Source: Marasmius tenuissimus (Eukaryota > Basidiomycota > Agaricomycetes > Agaricales > Marasmiaceae). Taken from it: DNA of 64,000 nt. The number at the start of each line of letters is the position of its first letter. The stretch's first letter is position 1. A program made the translations under genes and the position numbers. Below, one piece after another: positions 21,866 to 31,986 of the stretch. The stretch is taken from NCBI GenBank assembly GCA_029532415.1, contig JAQOTA010000013.1, positions 1 to 64,000 of the forward strand, in the 5' to 3' direction. Under the pieces are notes generated by a model. That model was not told the origin of the DNA and made no database searches. It saw only the letters and a list, made by a program, of their open reading frames with translations.

Positions 21866-22535
21866 AGGAAGGTCTTGGTTAGTCAAAGGCGAATGAGTTG
21901 CTAGTACTTCAAGCTCTCAGGCCTGTTCATTCTCCTCTATACCTGCTTAGATCGTACATACCGTGTGGTATCCGATTCGATGGCGTGTTGATCACAAGTG
22001 TACAGTGCTCTGGCAAACTTCATGTGACATGTTGCACCAGCACGAATATCTTCACATCTTCAGCAGCCGACCATTACAATTCGGGGGAGGGGGTAGTGCT
22101 ACGATAACTGATTGATAGATAAACGACCATCGACTCGGGAATGTCGGGAATGTCGGGAACGTCGATCTCGGTTGTGGTCTCGGTTGAGGTCGAGTTTAAC
22201 GAAGGTTTCTTGTACTTTTTGTGATGCTTCTTGATACTCGACGAGAAATAACTGAGCTTATTCTAGTCTTTGTTCTGGTCGGCAGGCTCTCGTTCCGAGC
22301 GGTACAACCCTTGAACCAAATCCGACCATGTCGCTTACCAACGGAGAATTCGTTGTCTATGAGTTTGCAACTCAACTCATCTTAGCTGCGGAATGCTATC
22401 CTAGCCTCCATTGCACATGGCTGCCCAAATTATAGATGCATGGCATTGATCAGCTGGTGAGCGATAAAGATGCGTATTTCACAGAATTCGTTCCATTCGA
22501 ACCCCGCATTCAAAACTCCTCCATACTAGTACAGA
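21866..22535. other. Spacer before copy 7
   Basis: No gene is seen. It holds direct repeats of GGGAATGTC at about 22137-22160, then sequence related to the B-type promoter region (GATGCATGG and GATAAAGATG near 22433-22470). Confidence 0.5.
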
Positions 22536-23450
22536 ATGATCACCCGGATCGACGAGCGTGACCCACAGCTTGTTTTCACACCAACTGACGCTTGGTCTCC
22601 TGGAGGAAAGAAGCCCGAATATATGGAAACGACGATGGGAACGACAATTGTGGGGGCACGAGTGAGTTTCAATTTCACCGGTATGGGCAACTCCATCCAT
22701 TCCTGCTTACTTGTACCACTACTGAATCTTTGCATTCTAGGTACAGGCATCGGGGTGTTTGGGACCATATCCAATAATCGCCAGGCCCCTACCGTTACAA
22801 ACACGTATACCATCGATGGCGGAAGCCCAGTACAACGTTCACAAAAACCAGTACTTGGTTTTCAACCGCAGTACAATGCGAAAATGTTCAGTGTGCGAGG
22901 CTTGGAGGACGGGGCACATAACCTCGTTATGGAGGTCATGGTGAACAACAGCGAAACTTATATAGACTATTTTGAAGTCGAAGGTTCCACCAAAAGCTCG
23001 GCCAGCTCGCCTTCAGGTGTGCCCGTGTCCTCCACGCAACAAATTACATCCAGCGCTACTAGCCCACCCGCTCCCACTACGTCTGGTGCGGATGCTGGTG
23101 GCGCTCTGTCGCCGGGTGCTACGGTCGCAGCTATATCCATTAGTGGGACTATAGCTTTGACATTGGGTCTATTGTTACTTCGGTGGTGTCTCCGAAATCG
23201 AGGCGGTGGCAAGATGAAGGAGAGAAGAACCTATATGTTCCGTGAGTCACATCAGGCCTTGATCCCTTGCCCCGAAGGTTAAGCTGATACCGTTTGACAA
23301 GCTCCAACTTCGATTGGGTGGAGTTCAAGGAGTCCCGATTTCTCAACATCCTCTCGACAGCGACAGTCCACGGAAAGCCGTTCATATACCTATACCACTG
23401 AAGATTACTCTTCCAACTCCACTTCGAGCTCAATGAAACATGAGTGGTGA
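22536..23450 (+). CDS. PYTM family protein with a different tail (copy 7)
   Basis: Exons 22536-22680, 22741-23241 and 23302-23450 sum to 795 nt (264 aa). The N-terminal domain is nearly that of copy 4 (M-I-T-R-I-D-E-R-D-P through W/Y-I-D-Y-F-E-V). The helix differs (S-I-S-G-T-I-A-L-T-L-G-L-L-L-L) and is followed by L-R-N-R-G-G-G-K-M-K. The tail is Ser/Thr/Tyr-rich and ends M-K-H-E-W, with no PPxY and no R-P-F-L-L-F block. Intron 1 is 60 nt without a stop, so a frame runs through it. The model for exon 3 rests on splice signals and phase and is less certain than exons 1 and 2. It looks like a recombinant of a B-type ectodomain with another membrane/tail module. Confidence 0.8.
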
Positions 23451-23706
23451 TTTCGTGGCGAAAAGGTGATTTAATGATCGAGAATCATTTACCAGCCTGA
23501 TCTATGTGGACCCTTTGATGTCTCTATAGACTGGGACCATTTTGAAGTTCGGCATGCATTTGTATGATATACTCACACCTGAGCAGTGTTGTACTTGACT
23601 ATGCATTGATACAAGCCCGATCGGCTTTTCATTCGATACTTATAGCTGACGACGTTATTGAGGCTTACCGTTTCAAGCGAGAAAAAGTACGCTCTCGCTA
23701 CCCACA

Positions 23707-23788
23707 TGCATTAAGAGGGAATCGAACCCCCGGCGGGTCGATGGTTTTGTGATGGCAACGACCCAGGTTACCACTACCCCATTAATGC
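23707..23788 (-). tRNA. tRNA-Gly (GCC) with 11-nt intron
   Basis: On the minus strand a full cloverleaf can be drawn: acceptor stem GCATTAA/TTAATGC with discriminator A, D arm with TGGGGTAGTGG (A box), anticodon stem GGTCG/CGACC, anticodon GCC in loop TTGCCAT, and T arm GGGGG-TTCGATT-CCCTC (B box). Eleven extra bases lie at the canonical 37/38 intron position. The mature length is about 71 nt before CCA. Confidence 0.88.
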
Positions 23789-23825
23789 CTTGTTTGCACT
23801 CAACTGCAGCCAGTAACGTCGTATC

Positions 23826-24474
23826 AACGTGCCTACTGAATGTACAATAGCGTATGCAGAACGACACCAGTACGAAGAAGCCGTTTTATTGGCAACAACT
23901 CATGATCCTTGCTCTGCGGTATTACAAATACTTGTTCTCGCTACCCGAAACTCGACTAGTCCATGCAGCGTTGCGAGAGGCACAAGCCTTATGGTTGGAG
24001 GGCGAGGAATGCTGGCTGAAGGATGTAATAGAAGTGGTTCAGATGACAGCTCCGGAATGGCCCACTACCGGCGATTCATTCACGTCCCTAGAAGGTGTCG
24101 ATGATATGATTGCCGGTATAGAGAAATGGACCCGGAACGGAGTACTCACCAACCTTCATAACTCCAAGAAGCTCGCTATCCTCCAAAGGAGATACCCAAA
24201 ACCACCCTTACCAAAACCCCAACCGACGTGTTCCACCTGCAATCATACCTCCCTGTACCCACCCCGGCCCACCGCAAATCCCTATGCAGACTAGTCACTT
24301 CCTGCCACCACCTCGCGATTGAAACCCTCCGGTGGTCGTCGTATGATATTCGCGAGAATAGGCTGTGCCGATTCTGCCAGAGAGCAGTAGAAGATGGACT
24401 TCACGCGGTCTTTGAGTGCGACCAGAACACGGAGCTGGTAACTCGAAGACAACGCTTCGACTGTACAATCACAT
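23826..24474 (+). pseudogene. Non-LTR (LINE) reverse transcriptase remnant, C-terminal part, frameshifted
   Basis: Two overlapping frames encode the end of a LINE-type reverse transcriptase. The first (to about 24240) has L-A-L-R-Y-Y-K-Y-L-F-S-L-P. The second (from about 24228) has H-R-K-S-L-C-R-L, L-A-I-E-T-L-R-W and the C-terminal zinc-finger-like L-C-R-F-C-Q-R-A-V-E-D-G-L-H-A-V-F-E-C. A single shift near 24240 separates them. The remainder continues at 25652 after an inserted element. There is no 5' part, no RT catalytic core and no poly-A tail. The fragment starts 38 bp upstream of the tRNA-Gly gene. Confidence 0.75.
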
Positions 24475-25654
24475 CAGTGAAACGGGAAATACATGAGAGG
24501 TATGGGGCGCATGGAGGCATGGATAATTTACCTCCTCCATGCGGCCCATACCAATTCCTGCAAAAAACGTCCATACCTCTGAGGGGGTATGGAAGGTATG
24601 GAGGTATGGACACTCAGTCCGCTTGCTCAAAGCTCACAAATTTTATTGTTAGTTTAGTAGTCTCTAGGATACGATACATATTGTGTTTTACTTATGAATG
24701 AAGCACAAAGGGAACTTTGCACTCGTATAAAAAACAGTCTTTCTGCGTCACTTATAGGATCCCGTGAGAAACTGTACAGTTTCTCGGGAAATTCCGAGTG
24801 GCTTGTCAGGACATCACAGACCAATCAATCTATTGCCGGTCACCACCCGGTTGCAGGCACTTTTCCTTCAATCCCACAAATCTCATGTCCACAAACTATC
24901 AAACTCGACGTTTATTTTTTTATCTACGCCCAACGTACGTGTCTCGATATCTACTTGGATATCTGTTTATTGATTTTGCTGATACCAGGATGTCAGTGCT
25001 TCAACACATGTCAATCTTGGCTGAAGGGGCAGCTCAAACGGTCAAACCACAGAGTTCATGAGTACGAGTCAAAGATCGATGGTGCGCAATTGTCGTTCAC
25101 ATTCTCTCTTTGACGCTGATGATTCACCAAAGATAACAGGTTTTGACAGTATCTATGCGCAATCGGCCCCAAGGCCATGAACCCAGCTGCATTTGCGTCG
25201 TCACATTGCGCCGTCAAGGCACACGGTAAGTGTGTTTGTTCTATCTTGATTGTTCAAGTAAATGGGCCATTGATTTCCAATGATTAGGATATACGGGCGT
25301 GAGCACAAAGACAGGAAACCAGCTATGGTCTTGTCGGTCGATCGGACACCGATGGTATCTGCTCAGCTGGTGTAGTGGTATTCTCTCTTTGTGTAGTGTA
25401 CTTTTGTACCCGTATATAGTGTGGAATGAATTCATTTATTTTCTACTGTCCTAGCTGGCATTGATGTATGGAGACGCATGGAAGGATTGCACAAAACCAG
25501 CCGCAATCATGGCTGGTATGGATGCATGGATGGCATAGAGCTGGATTATTCGCTCCATGCATGCCCCCCCTGCTCCATACCGGTATGTCGGAGGTATGGA
25601 GCCGCATGGATCCGCATGGATCCATACCTCCATGCATTTCCCGTTTCACTGATG
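24472..25654. mobile_element. About 1.2-kb TIR element inside the LINE remnant
   Basis: The ends read CATCAGTGAAACGGGAAAT and are inverted at 24472-24490 and about 25636-25654, followed on both sides by runs of GGTATGG / CCATACC-type repeats and small hairpins. It interrupts the LINE frame between residues at 24474 and 25655. The terminal CAGTG resembles hAT ends, but I could not find a clear 8-bp target duplication. No transposase is encoded. Confidence 0.55.
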
Positions 25655-25880
25655 CAGGGAAATAGATTCGGGAGGGTCGACCGACTGGGATAGCGCTAGC
25701 GGGATAGAGGTACTGAACAAAACCATGGATGACCCCCGTCTAAGGTCCATCTTGGCATCGTTCGTACACAATGTGCTAGTCATATATGACGCAACTCCTG
25801 CATACCGAGCGCCATTCCAGAGGACACTGCAGCCCAGTCAAATGACACATTCATCATTCCGGAGGAGGACGACCATGTCG
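25655..25880 (+). pseudogene. LINE remnant, extreme C-terminus
   Basis: The frame at about 25725-25850 (D-D-P-R-L-R-S-I-L-A-S-F-V, V-I-Y-D-A-T-P-A-Y) matches the usual end of basidiomycete LINE reverse transcriptases, continuing the part before 24474. Confidence 0.6.
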
Positions 25881-25991
25881 AAAGCCTATATGCATGAACA
25901 GTATGAAGTTTGATTCTATAAAGGAGAAGCAAGAATTGACATAAGCGTGCAGACAGGAGGGGCTATAGCGCTCGTTCCGTATGCTCACGAC

Positions 25992-26075
25992 CGGACCATG
26001 AGTTGTTGCCAATAAAACGGCTTCTCCGTACTGGTGTCGTTCTGCATACGCTATTGTACATTCAGTAGGCACGTA
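25992..26075 (-). repeat. Inverted copy of the LINE remnant's first 80 bp
   Basis: 25996-26073 is the reverse complement of 23826-23905 with about one mismatch (CATGAGTTGTTGCC to GTAGGCACG). The two copies face each other across 2.2 kb and so could be read as long terminal inverted repeats. Confidence 0.8.
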
Positions 26076-26583
26076 TTAGTAAATGTACAATAGGTCCCAG
26101 TATCCTACGGGGTCCAAACATGGGATGTAGTTCCTAATAAAATGATATCATTTAAATCTCCGATGACGTGAGGCAGTCGCACGTCAAAACCGCAACTGAA
26201 TCATGTGCTCTGCCTGTGCGGGGCTTTCTTCTAACGTTCATCTCTGATCCTCTGGCTCGAAACTGAGCCTACAGCACCCGTTCACATACCTAAACTCTGC
26301 TCAGATCTCGCGCGAATGTTCGCCATGATCTGCCGAGCACACTGGACTCCTTGAAATAAACAACAGAGACTACCCTGGGATCAACTCACCTCACATTAGG
26401 CCTCAAGCCCAAGATCCCTTCGTTCGTCTACGTGTCACATAAAACGAGATGTTTTTTTAGCTCTGCTCATTCTCTGTAAGTCTGATTCCGTCTCAATGGA
26501 CAGCAGTCATCAAGCGAAGGGTGTTGCGAGTACTACAAATTCGGGGGGGGAACTGGGCTTCTCTACTCGCATTCCACAGTCAG
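26076..26583. other. Intergenic region before copy 8
   Basis: No gene is seen. It contains a G8 homopolymer at about 26543-26550. Confidence 0.5.
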
Positions 26584-27470
26584 ATGCTGTTGGACGATAC
26601 TCACCCATCCATCAAGTTTACTCCGCCTGAGACTTGGACCTTAGCTGGAACCGTGCTTTCCGATTATGATTTAACAACTCATGGAATGACCTTAGCGGGT
26701 GCAGTCATGGAGGTATCCTTTGATGGTGAGGCTTCTCGACCTTAGTATTTGGCCCTAGAAATCGACCTTCCCATCGCGACAGGAACATTCATTCAGGTAT
26801 GTGGAGCACTCGACGTTGATCCCGCCGCACCAGTTGCAGTCAACCTTTTCACTCTAGACAATAAGGATCCCGTACCCCGCTCGCGAGCCCCCTTGTATCT
26901 ACCCCCCAAAGATTGTTGTTCGAGTCAGGGATGCTCAGGGACGGCATTCATACGCTCAAAATAGAAACCACCGTGAAAGGTAGCAATACCTGGATTGACT
27001 ACCTGGACATAAGCGGCACGCCTTTTTCAAGCGTGTTTAGCGATCGACCGTCGGTAGAACGATCTACGACGTCCTCGACCTCAACCTCGAGATCATCCCC
27101 ACCCCTCTCTTCGTCAACCCAATCTACAACACTTCCGTTATCAGCATCGCCGATCTCTTCTACCATCAATTATGCGACACAGACTTGGACCACAACGGAG
27201 ACAGCGACAAAAACCACTACAACGATACCCAGCTCAGGCAACGTGACTGCCGTCGAGAAACATCTGCCTCTGTCTCCCAGGGGAATCGCGGGTGTATCAA
27301 TCGAAGCCATTGTGGTACTAGCTCAGCTGGTTGCGCTTCTCTACGTTCTATATCAGTTGCGCCTGCGTCAGAAGGCTGATTATGCACGGCTTCGAGGCTT
27401 GAATCGTAAGTGTTTGTCTATCGTTTCGGATATCACGGACTATCTTGGAGAGCAAGTCGACAACCTTTGA
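26584..27470 (+). pseudogene. PYTM family, divergent (copy 8), probable frameshift
   Basis: Exon 1 is 26584-26725 (M-L-L-D-D-T-H-P-S-I-K-F-T-P-P-E-T-W) and exon 2 starts at 26783 after a 57-nt intron. In exon 2 the frame changes at a C6 run (26902-26907): before it L-F-T-L-D-N, after it L-R-D-G-I-H-T-L and W-I-D-Y-L-D-I in another frame, consistent with loss of one C. A Ser/Thr stalk follows, then a helix (G-I-A-G-V-S-I-E-A) ending L-R-L-R-Q-K. The frame stops at 27470. A GTAAGT donor at 27406 may start a further intron, but no third exon with PPxY was found. Either a pseudogene or an assembly error in the C run. Confidence 0.65.
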
Positions 27471-28409
27471 TGTGAAGGGCGTGCGTTTTCCCGCCGAGAT
27501 TCTCGGCGGCGGGGTAGCCGGTAAATGTCGAAATTAATTTGTAATTAAGAGGGCCGTCATGATAACAACCGCTTGAACGCTCCGGCGGCGTGAAAATCCT
27601 GGCTGTATGTCGAAGCCTGCTGTCCACTTGAGCGGCGATTCATTGGCGCCCGTTGCCAAGTCACCTACTTGTGTGTTGGCCCGCCACTTGGCACTGTGAG
27701 CTGAAGAGCTATAACCTATGAATGGTGTTTGATCCTCACACGGTCGCGCCTACGCACTATACATGGTGTGGGATCGGCACAAGAGTTCGTTCTGATGACA
27801 TCCATCACTTGTTCATCATTATTTCCAGGGAATGCTACTAGTGAATACACACTGCCAGTGGTCGCTGATGAATGCAACGCAGGAGTACAGGCAACGTTAA
27901 ATATTTGCCTTCACTCAGTGCCCTTCATTCCAAGGATAGTTTCGGTACAGGAGTCCAGTCCACGGCTCGGCGTCGCTCGCAAAACAACGGTGAATTACAC
28001 ATCTTTGCAGCGGCGGTCGTTTCGGAAGGCTGTAATATATAATATGCGAGCTTCACAACGTGCCCAGTGGGTGGACAGATCATCATGATTCTTATATTCA
28101 TTTGCCACCAAATTCTCGATTTCGATGCATGTGTATCCAACGCCACTGCCGTCCCAAGGCCATTTTTGATAATCATCCCTTTCGGATGGGTGGGATAATG
28201 GAGGAGGCTGTGTGATATACCAATGAGTAGGATACCTTTGACTGCCGGAATCTATCTTGACGGCAAGCCTCAAAGGCTGTTCGATCCCACTACAAGTTGA
28301 TATCCCATGGGAGGTATCATGCCAATCAAATAAATGTAGGAGCGCCCTGAGAACATATAACAGACCGAATGAATCGAGAGTACACCTTCCCCAACTTTCC
28401 TCTATATAG
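27471..28409. other. Intergenic region with a possible minus-strand gene remnant
   Basis: On the minus strand, 28435-27995 holds a 146-codon frame with protein-like stretches (D-W-H-D-T-S-H-G, H-W-Y-I-T-Q-P-P-P-L-S-H-P, W-P-W-D-G-S-G). It overlaps the start of copy 9 and I do not recognise it. Nothing else is supported. Confidence 0.35.
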
Positions 28410-29760
28410 ATGGATAGGATTGACGACACCGACATTCGTATCAGCTATGACCCTTCCAATGCCTGGAATAACTCAAATAACGGCCAATATGATTGGATGG
28501 GGACTTCCCATACGCCGACCACGCTGGAAAGCAATATTACACTTCACTTTCAAGGTAGGTTCATTGAAGTGAGAGGCTCGGGGGAGTGCTTATTTAAATT
28601 TACAACCTTAGGTCAATATGTTGGTGTCTTCGGCACAATACAGGACCGAGACACAGTACCGAACCTATACATCATCGACGATGGCCTGCCTCAGTCATAT
28701 ACACGGTCCTCGGCAACCCCCCACCCGCCATTCCACAACCAGATCTTGTTCAGTTCTGACCCACTTTCTGAAGGAAATCATACACTCGTTATCCAGACCC
28801 GCGCACTAGGATATAGCATAGACTATCTGGAAGTCTTTTCTTCGTCCCGTGCGGCTAGCTCGTTAGACTCTACAGGTCAAGATGGACCGGAGAAAAAGAC
28901 TTCCCCAGCGTCACAGCCCGGCGTAATTGCAGGAGCGACAGCAGGTGGTATTACTTTGCTTATAATCCTTGTGCTGGGCATTTTCTTGCATCGAAAGAAG
29001 ATGAACCGAATGCGTGCAGTTAAACCATCACCCGAGAGCGAGATAAGAGGTGAATGTGTATTGCTTTTCTATTTCTGTCCCTCACTGAAAGGTAGTATAG
29101 GCTTCGATTCGGTTTCTCAAATCGCACATCCGCAACAGCATTCTCGAGCTCGTGGTTGGGAAAGGGTGATGGCATGGATGAACCAGACACGTTCGGATAT
29201 TCAGAGGTCCATCCCGGGTGAGTGAGCTTCTCGACTCCGATATCTTTTGATGTTGACGCACCTTCGCCGTAGCCTCTTTATCCCAAAGTGGGAGTCGTCG
29301 TGGTGGAGGCCCGCCACCTCTCCCCTTATCGTCTGCGCCCCCATCTCCTCGTCTTGAACCCATGGTTACCGAAAATCGTTCTTCTGAAAGAACGGGATGG
29401 TCGCATTCTTCTCCTAGCTGGATTCAGCATATATATAGTCGAAACCAGTTCTATGACTCGAACGAAAAGGCCAGACCCAGTCGGACTGAGCCTCGGGAAG
29501 AAAGGGAGAGGAGAAAACATTCACGCAGAAGGGAAAAGCATTCGAGAGCTCATCCTGAAGCAAATGAAAAGGTGGAACCCGAGATCGAAACAAAAGAAAG
29601 GAGGAAGAGGAGAAGACGAGATGAGACTCGGGAGGATGCAGTGCCACACAAAAAGGATAAAGGGAAGGGGAAGGCCCGTGAAAGAGTGGAAGAGCCCCCA
29701 AAAGAGCACGGAGAAGCACGGCCGCCAACCTTGACATTGAAGCATGTCGTGAATCGTTGA
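28410..29760 (+). CDS. PYTM family protein with a highly charged tail (copy 9)
   Basis: Four exons, 28410-28554, 28612-29049, 29092-29217 and 29273-29760, sum to 1197 nt (398 aa). The N-terminal domain starts M-D-R-I-D-D-T-D and ends S-I-D-Y-L-E-V. One helix (G-V-I-A-G-A-T-A-G-G to G-I-F-L-H-R-K-K) follows. The long tail is Ser/Pro-rich, then dominated by Arg, Lys and Glu (R-E-E-R-E-R-R-K-H, E-R-R-K-R-R-R-R, K-D-K-G-K-G-K), ending L-K-H-V-V-N-R. There is no PPxY. Introns are 57, 42 and 55 nt; the first has no stop. Exons 3 and 4 rest on phase and splice signals. The basic clusters could be nuclear-localisation-like or bind phospholipid; both are guesses. Confidence 0.75.
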
Positions 29761-30980
29761 TGACTAGCAATCCGCATTCACCGCATTCACCGCAATATGA
29801 GGTAGATTGGACAGCGAGGCTACCCGTTGTCATAAGGACTGGGTATGTGCTCGCAGCTCGCAGCATGTCATTACTCGCGTAAAATTGCATTCAATAACCA
29901 AACTTTGCGAGTTCCTTAGGTGTCAGTCGAATTCCTTCTTTGCTGCCTTTTTTGCTTTCGTTGTCGTCGAGTTCCCGAGGAATAAATGCGATAGTTGCTT
30001 CGAGAAGCGACAGTATGTTAGAGGGATGAACTGAGGAGATGAAAGCACTGGGCACTATCTTTGGCATTGGCATTCGCGGGAAATGGTGTCATGAATCATG
30101 GTAGAAGGCTAAGTTCGGCTAAGTTCATGATGGGCGCTTAGGTAATAAGGAGCTTGCTTGCACCAGAACCACGACCTTCTCCAACGCGTTCACTTCCCTC
30201 CCTATCGAGTTACAAGCATCAATTGAAGCTTCAAGTGGAAGAGCTCGCGAATCAACCAGATTGCGCAAACGAACGCAAACTAGGCATTCAGGCTTGCCAT
30301 TGAAGCGAATGTTCGGCGGAAGAGAACCTCCAGTCAGACTTACGTGAGTACATCATGCATATCCCATCACATTCAGGAGACCTACTTTGCCCATCATTTA
30401 CATATCCTGGAAGAGTGCCTAGGGTTATATTTTACCGGCCACCCCTAAAGAACGTCAGGATCCAGTGTTCATAAGCTCATACAGTAACACAGCCTTTTAC
30501 CGGCACCCGGCCCCAAGACTTAGACTCAAGCATATCGTTTGCCTACGTGTGATGAACTTTTTGCAATTGAACCGAGAGGCAAGGTATGTATATGTGCCTT
30601 TCGGACGGTCGCACACGCTCATGCCCAATAACCCTACGTTGCGCCGATGGGCGCCGTTCGAACTGCTCCAAGCCTCGACCTCAGCACAGGGTATGCCTGA
30701 CTCAGCGCGCACCGAAACCCATGAGTACTACTGCTACTTACATCTCAGCAGGGACATAATCTGACCCTGTGGTACCCACCGCCGTCTTACCCGCACGCTA
30801 GGTGTCGCTGACGTTCTCGGCAACGACTCTGATTCAGAACGGGCTGAGTTCTTGAGGCATATTCGAGGAAACCCGAGCGCAATACTTGGGCGAGCTTCTT
30901 GATTACTCACACAACCGTCGATGCTATAAAAGCTTTTCTTTCATGTACCAAACGCCAACAACTCCCAACGCTCGACAAGG
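29761..30980. other. Intergenic region
   Basis: About 1.2 kb without a supportable gene. Short open stretches near 30140-30330 and 30465-30764 show no recognisable domain. The GST promoter lies at the right end, with TATAAAA at about 30924. Confidence 0.5.
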
Positions 30981-31785
30981 ATGATTACTCTGTACGATCT
31001 CGGACCACACAACGTTGAGAAGTCGATGGGAATGTCACCCTTCGTTCGTTCGATCAGGTAGCCTCCCACTCGCTTGTCACTAGAGGCTCATCAGTCCAAT
31101 CTGCTAACGATCTCTCCTCAGATTTTCCCTGAATCTCAAGGGTGTCCCTTATACGGCTGTCGAGATCACTATGCCCGAAGTGGAATCGACTGCGAAGTCC
31201 ATCGGTGCGGCACCCACCATGAACATTATCGATGGCTCACCCAGATACACCGTTCCGATCATCCACGACTCTACGACCGGAAAAGTCGTCTCTGACTCGT
31301 TCAAGATTGCCGAGTACCTCGATGAAACCTATCCAGACACCCCTCGAATTATCCCTGCCGGAACTCGCATGTTACAATCATCATTTTGCACGCTCATCTT
31401 CACAAGCTTCGCTCCTCTATTGCCTATCATTCGACCAGTAACGGTGGCGAATTTTCTACCCCCGGAGGTTGGAGAGGCGTTAAAGAAAGTGTTCGGGGAA
31501 GGGGCCGTACAAAGCGCTTTGACTGCAGAAGAAGAGGCCGAAGTTTGGAGGAAGGTTGTACAGGGGTTCAGGTTGATCGCACAGGGATATGAGAGTTCCG
31601 CCGATTCACCGTTCGTGATGGGTGGGTCGAAGCCTACGTTCGCGGATATATTCATGACAGCGTTTTTGTGGTGGATCCAGTTGGCACTCGGAGACAACCA
31701 AGGATGGAAAGACATACTCGCACTGGGGGATGGAAAGATCGGTAGACTGTTTGAAGAGACCCTAGCTGGCTGCGCCAAAAAGTAA
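30981..31785 (+). CDS. Glutathione S-transferase, fungal FuA-like
   Basis: Exons 30981-31057 and 31122-31785 sum to 741 nt (246 aa); the intron is 64 nt. The N-terminal thioredoxin-fold half has M-I-T-L-Y-D-L-G, L-N-L-K-G-V-P-Y, Y-T-V-P-I-I-H-D and V-S-D-S-F-K-I-A-E-Y-L-D, the usual glutathione-binding segment with S-D-S in place of E-S. The C-terminal helical half ends F-A-D-I-F-M-T-A-F-L-W-W-I-Q. Length and motifs fit the wood-decay-fungus GSTFuA group, cytosolic enzymes that bind or conjugate lignocellulose-derived aromatics. The subclass is inferred from recalled motifs. It is convergent with the transporter at 31987-34159. Confidence 0.88.
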
Positions 31786-31986
31786 ACAAATCTCGTTGTA
31801 ATAGCAATGTAATAGCAATACAACCACACTGGCGATGAAGCTGCCGGATGATTACTCCTTCCGCATCCTAAAACGTAACAAATATACAAGTTCCTAAAGA
31901 GCACAGTGGTCTTGGGATTCAAAGGACGTAAATGAACTCATCGTTCTCCTGTCGACAAACGGTCAGCCAATGCCGGTTCAACGGAC

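Noticed and set aside
25365..25410. tRNA-like stretch with GGTGTAGTGGTATTC
   Set aside because: It resembles a D arm and A box only; no acceptor, anticodon or T arm can be formed around it.
23826..26073. Reading the whole 2.2-kb block as one autonomous DNA transposon with 80-bp TIRs
   Set aside because: The internal coding sequence is LINE reverse transcriptase, not transposase, and the left repeat is part of that LINE frame; no target duplication was found.
30465..30790. P-P-P-S-Y in a frame at about 30778, a possible PYTM tail remnant
   Set aside because: No R-P-F-L-L-F block, helix or N-terminal domain lies nearby in a compatible frame; likely chance.
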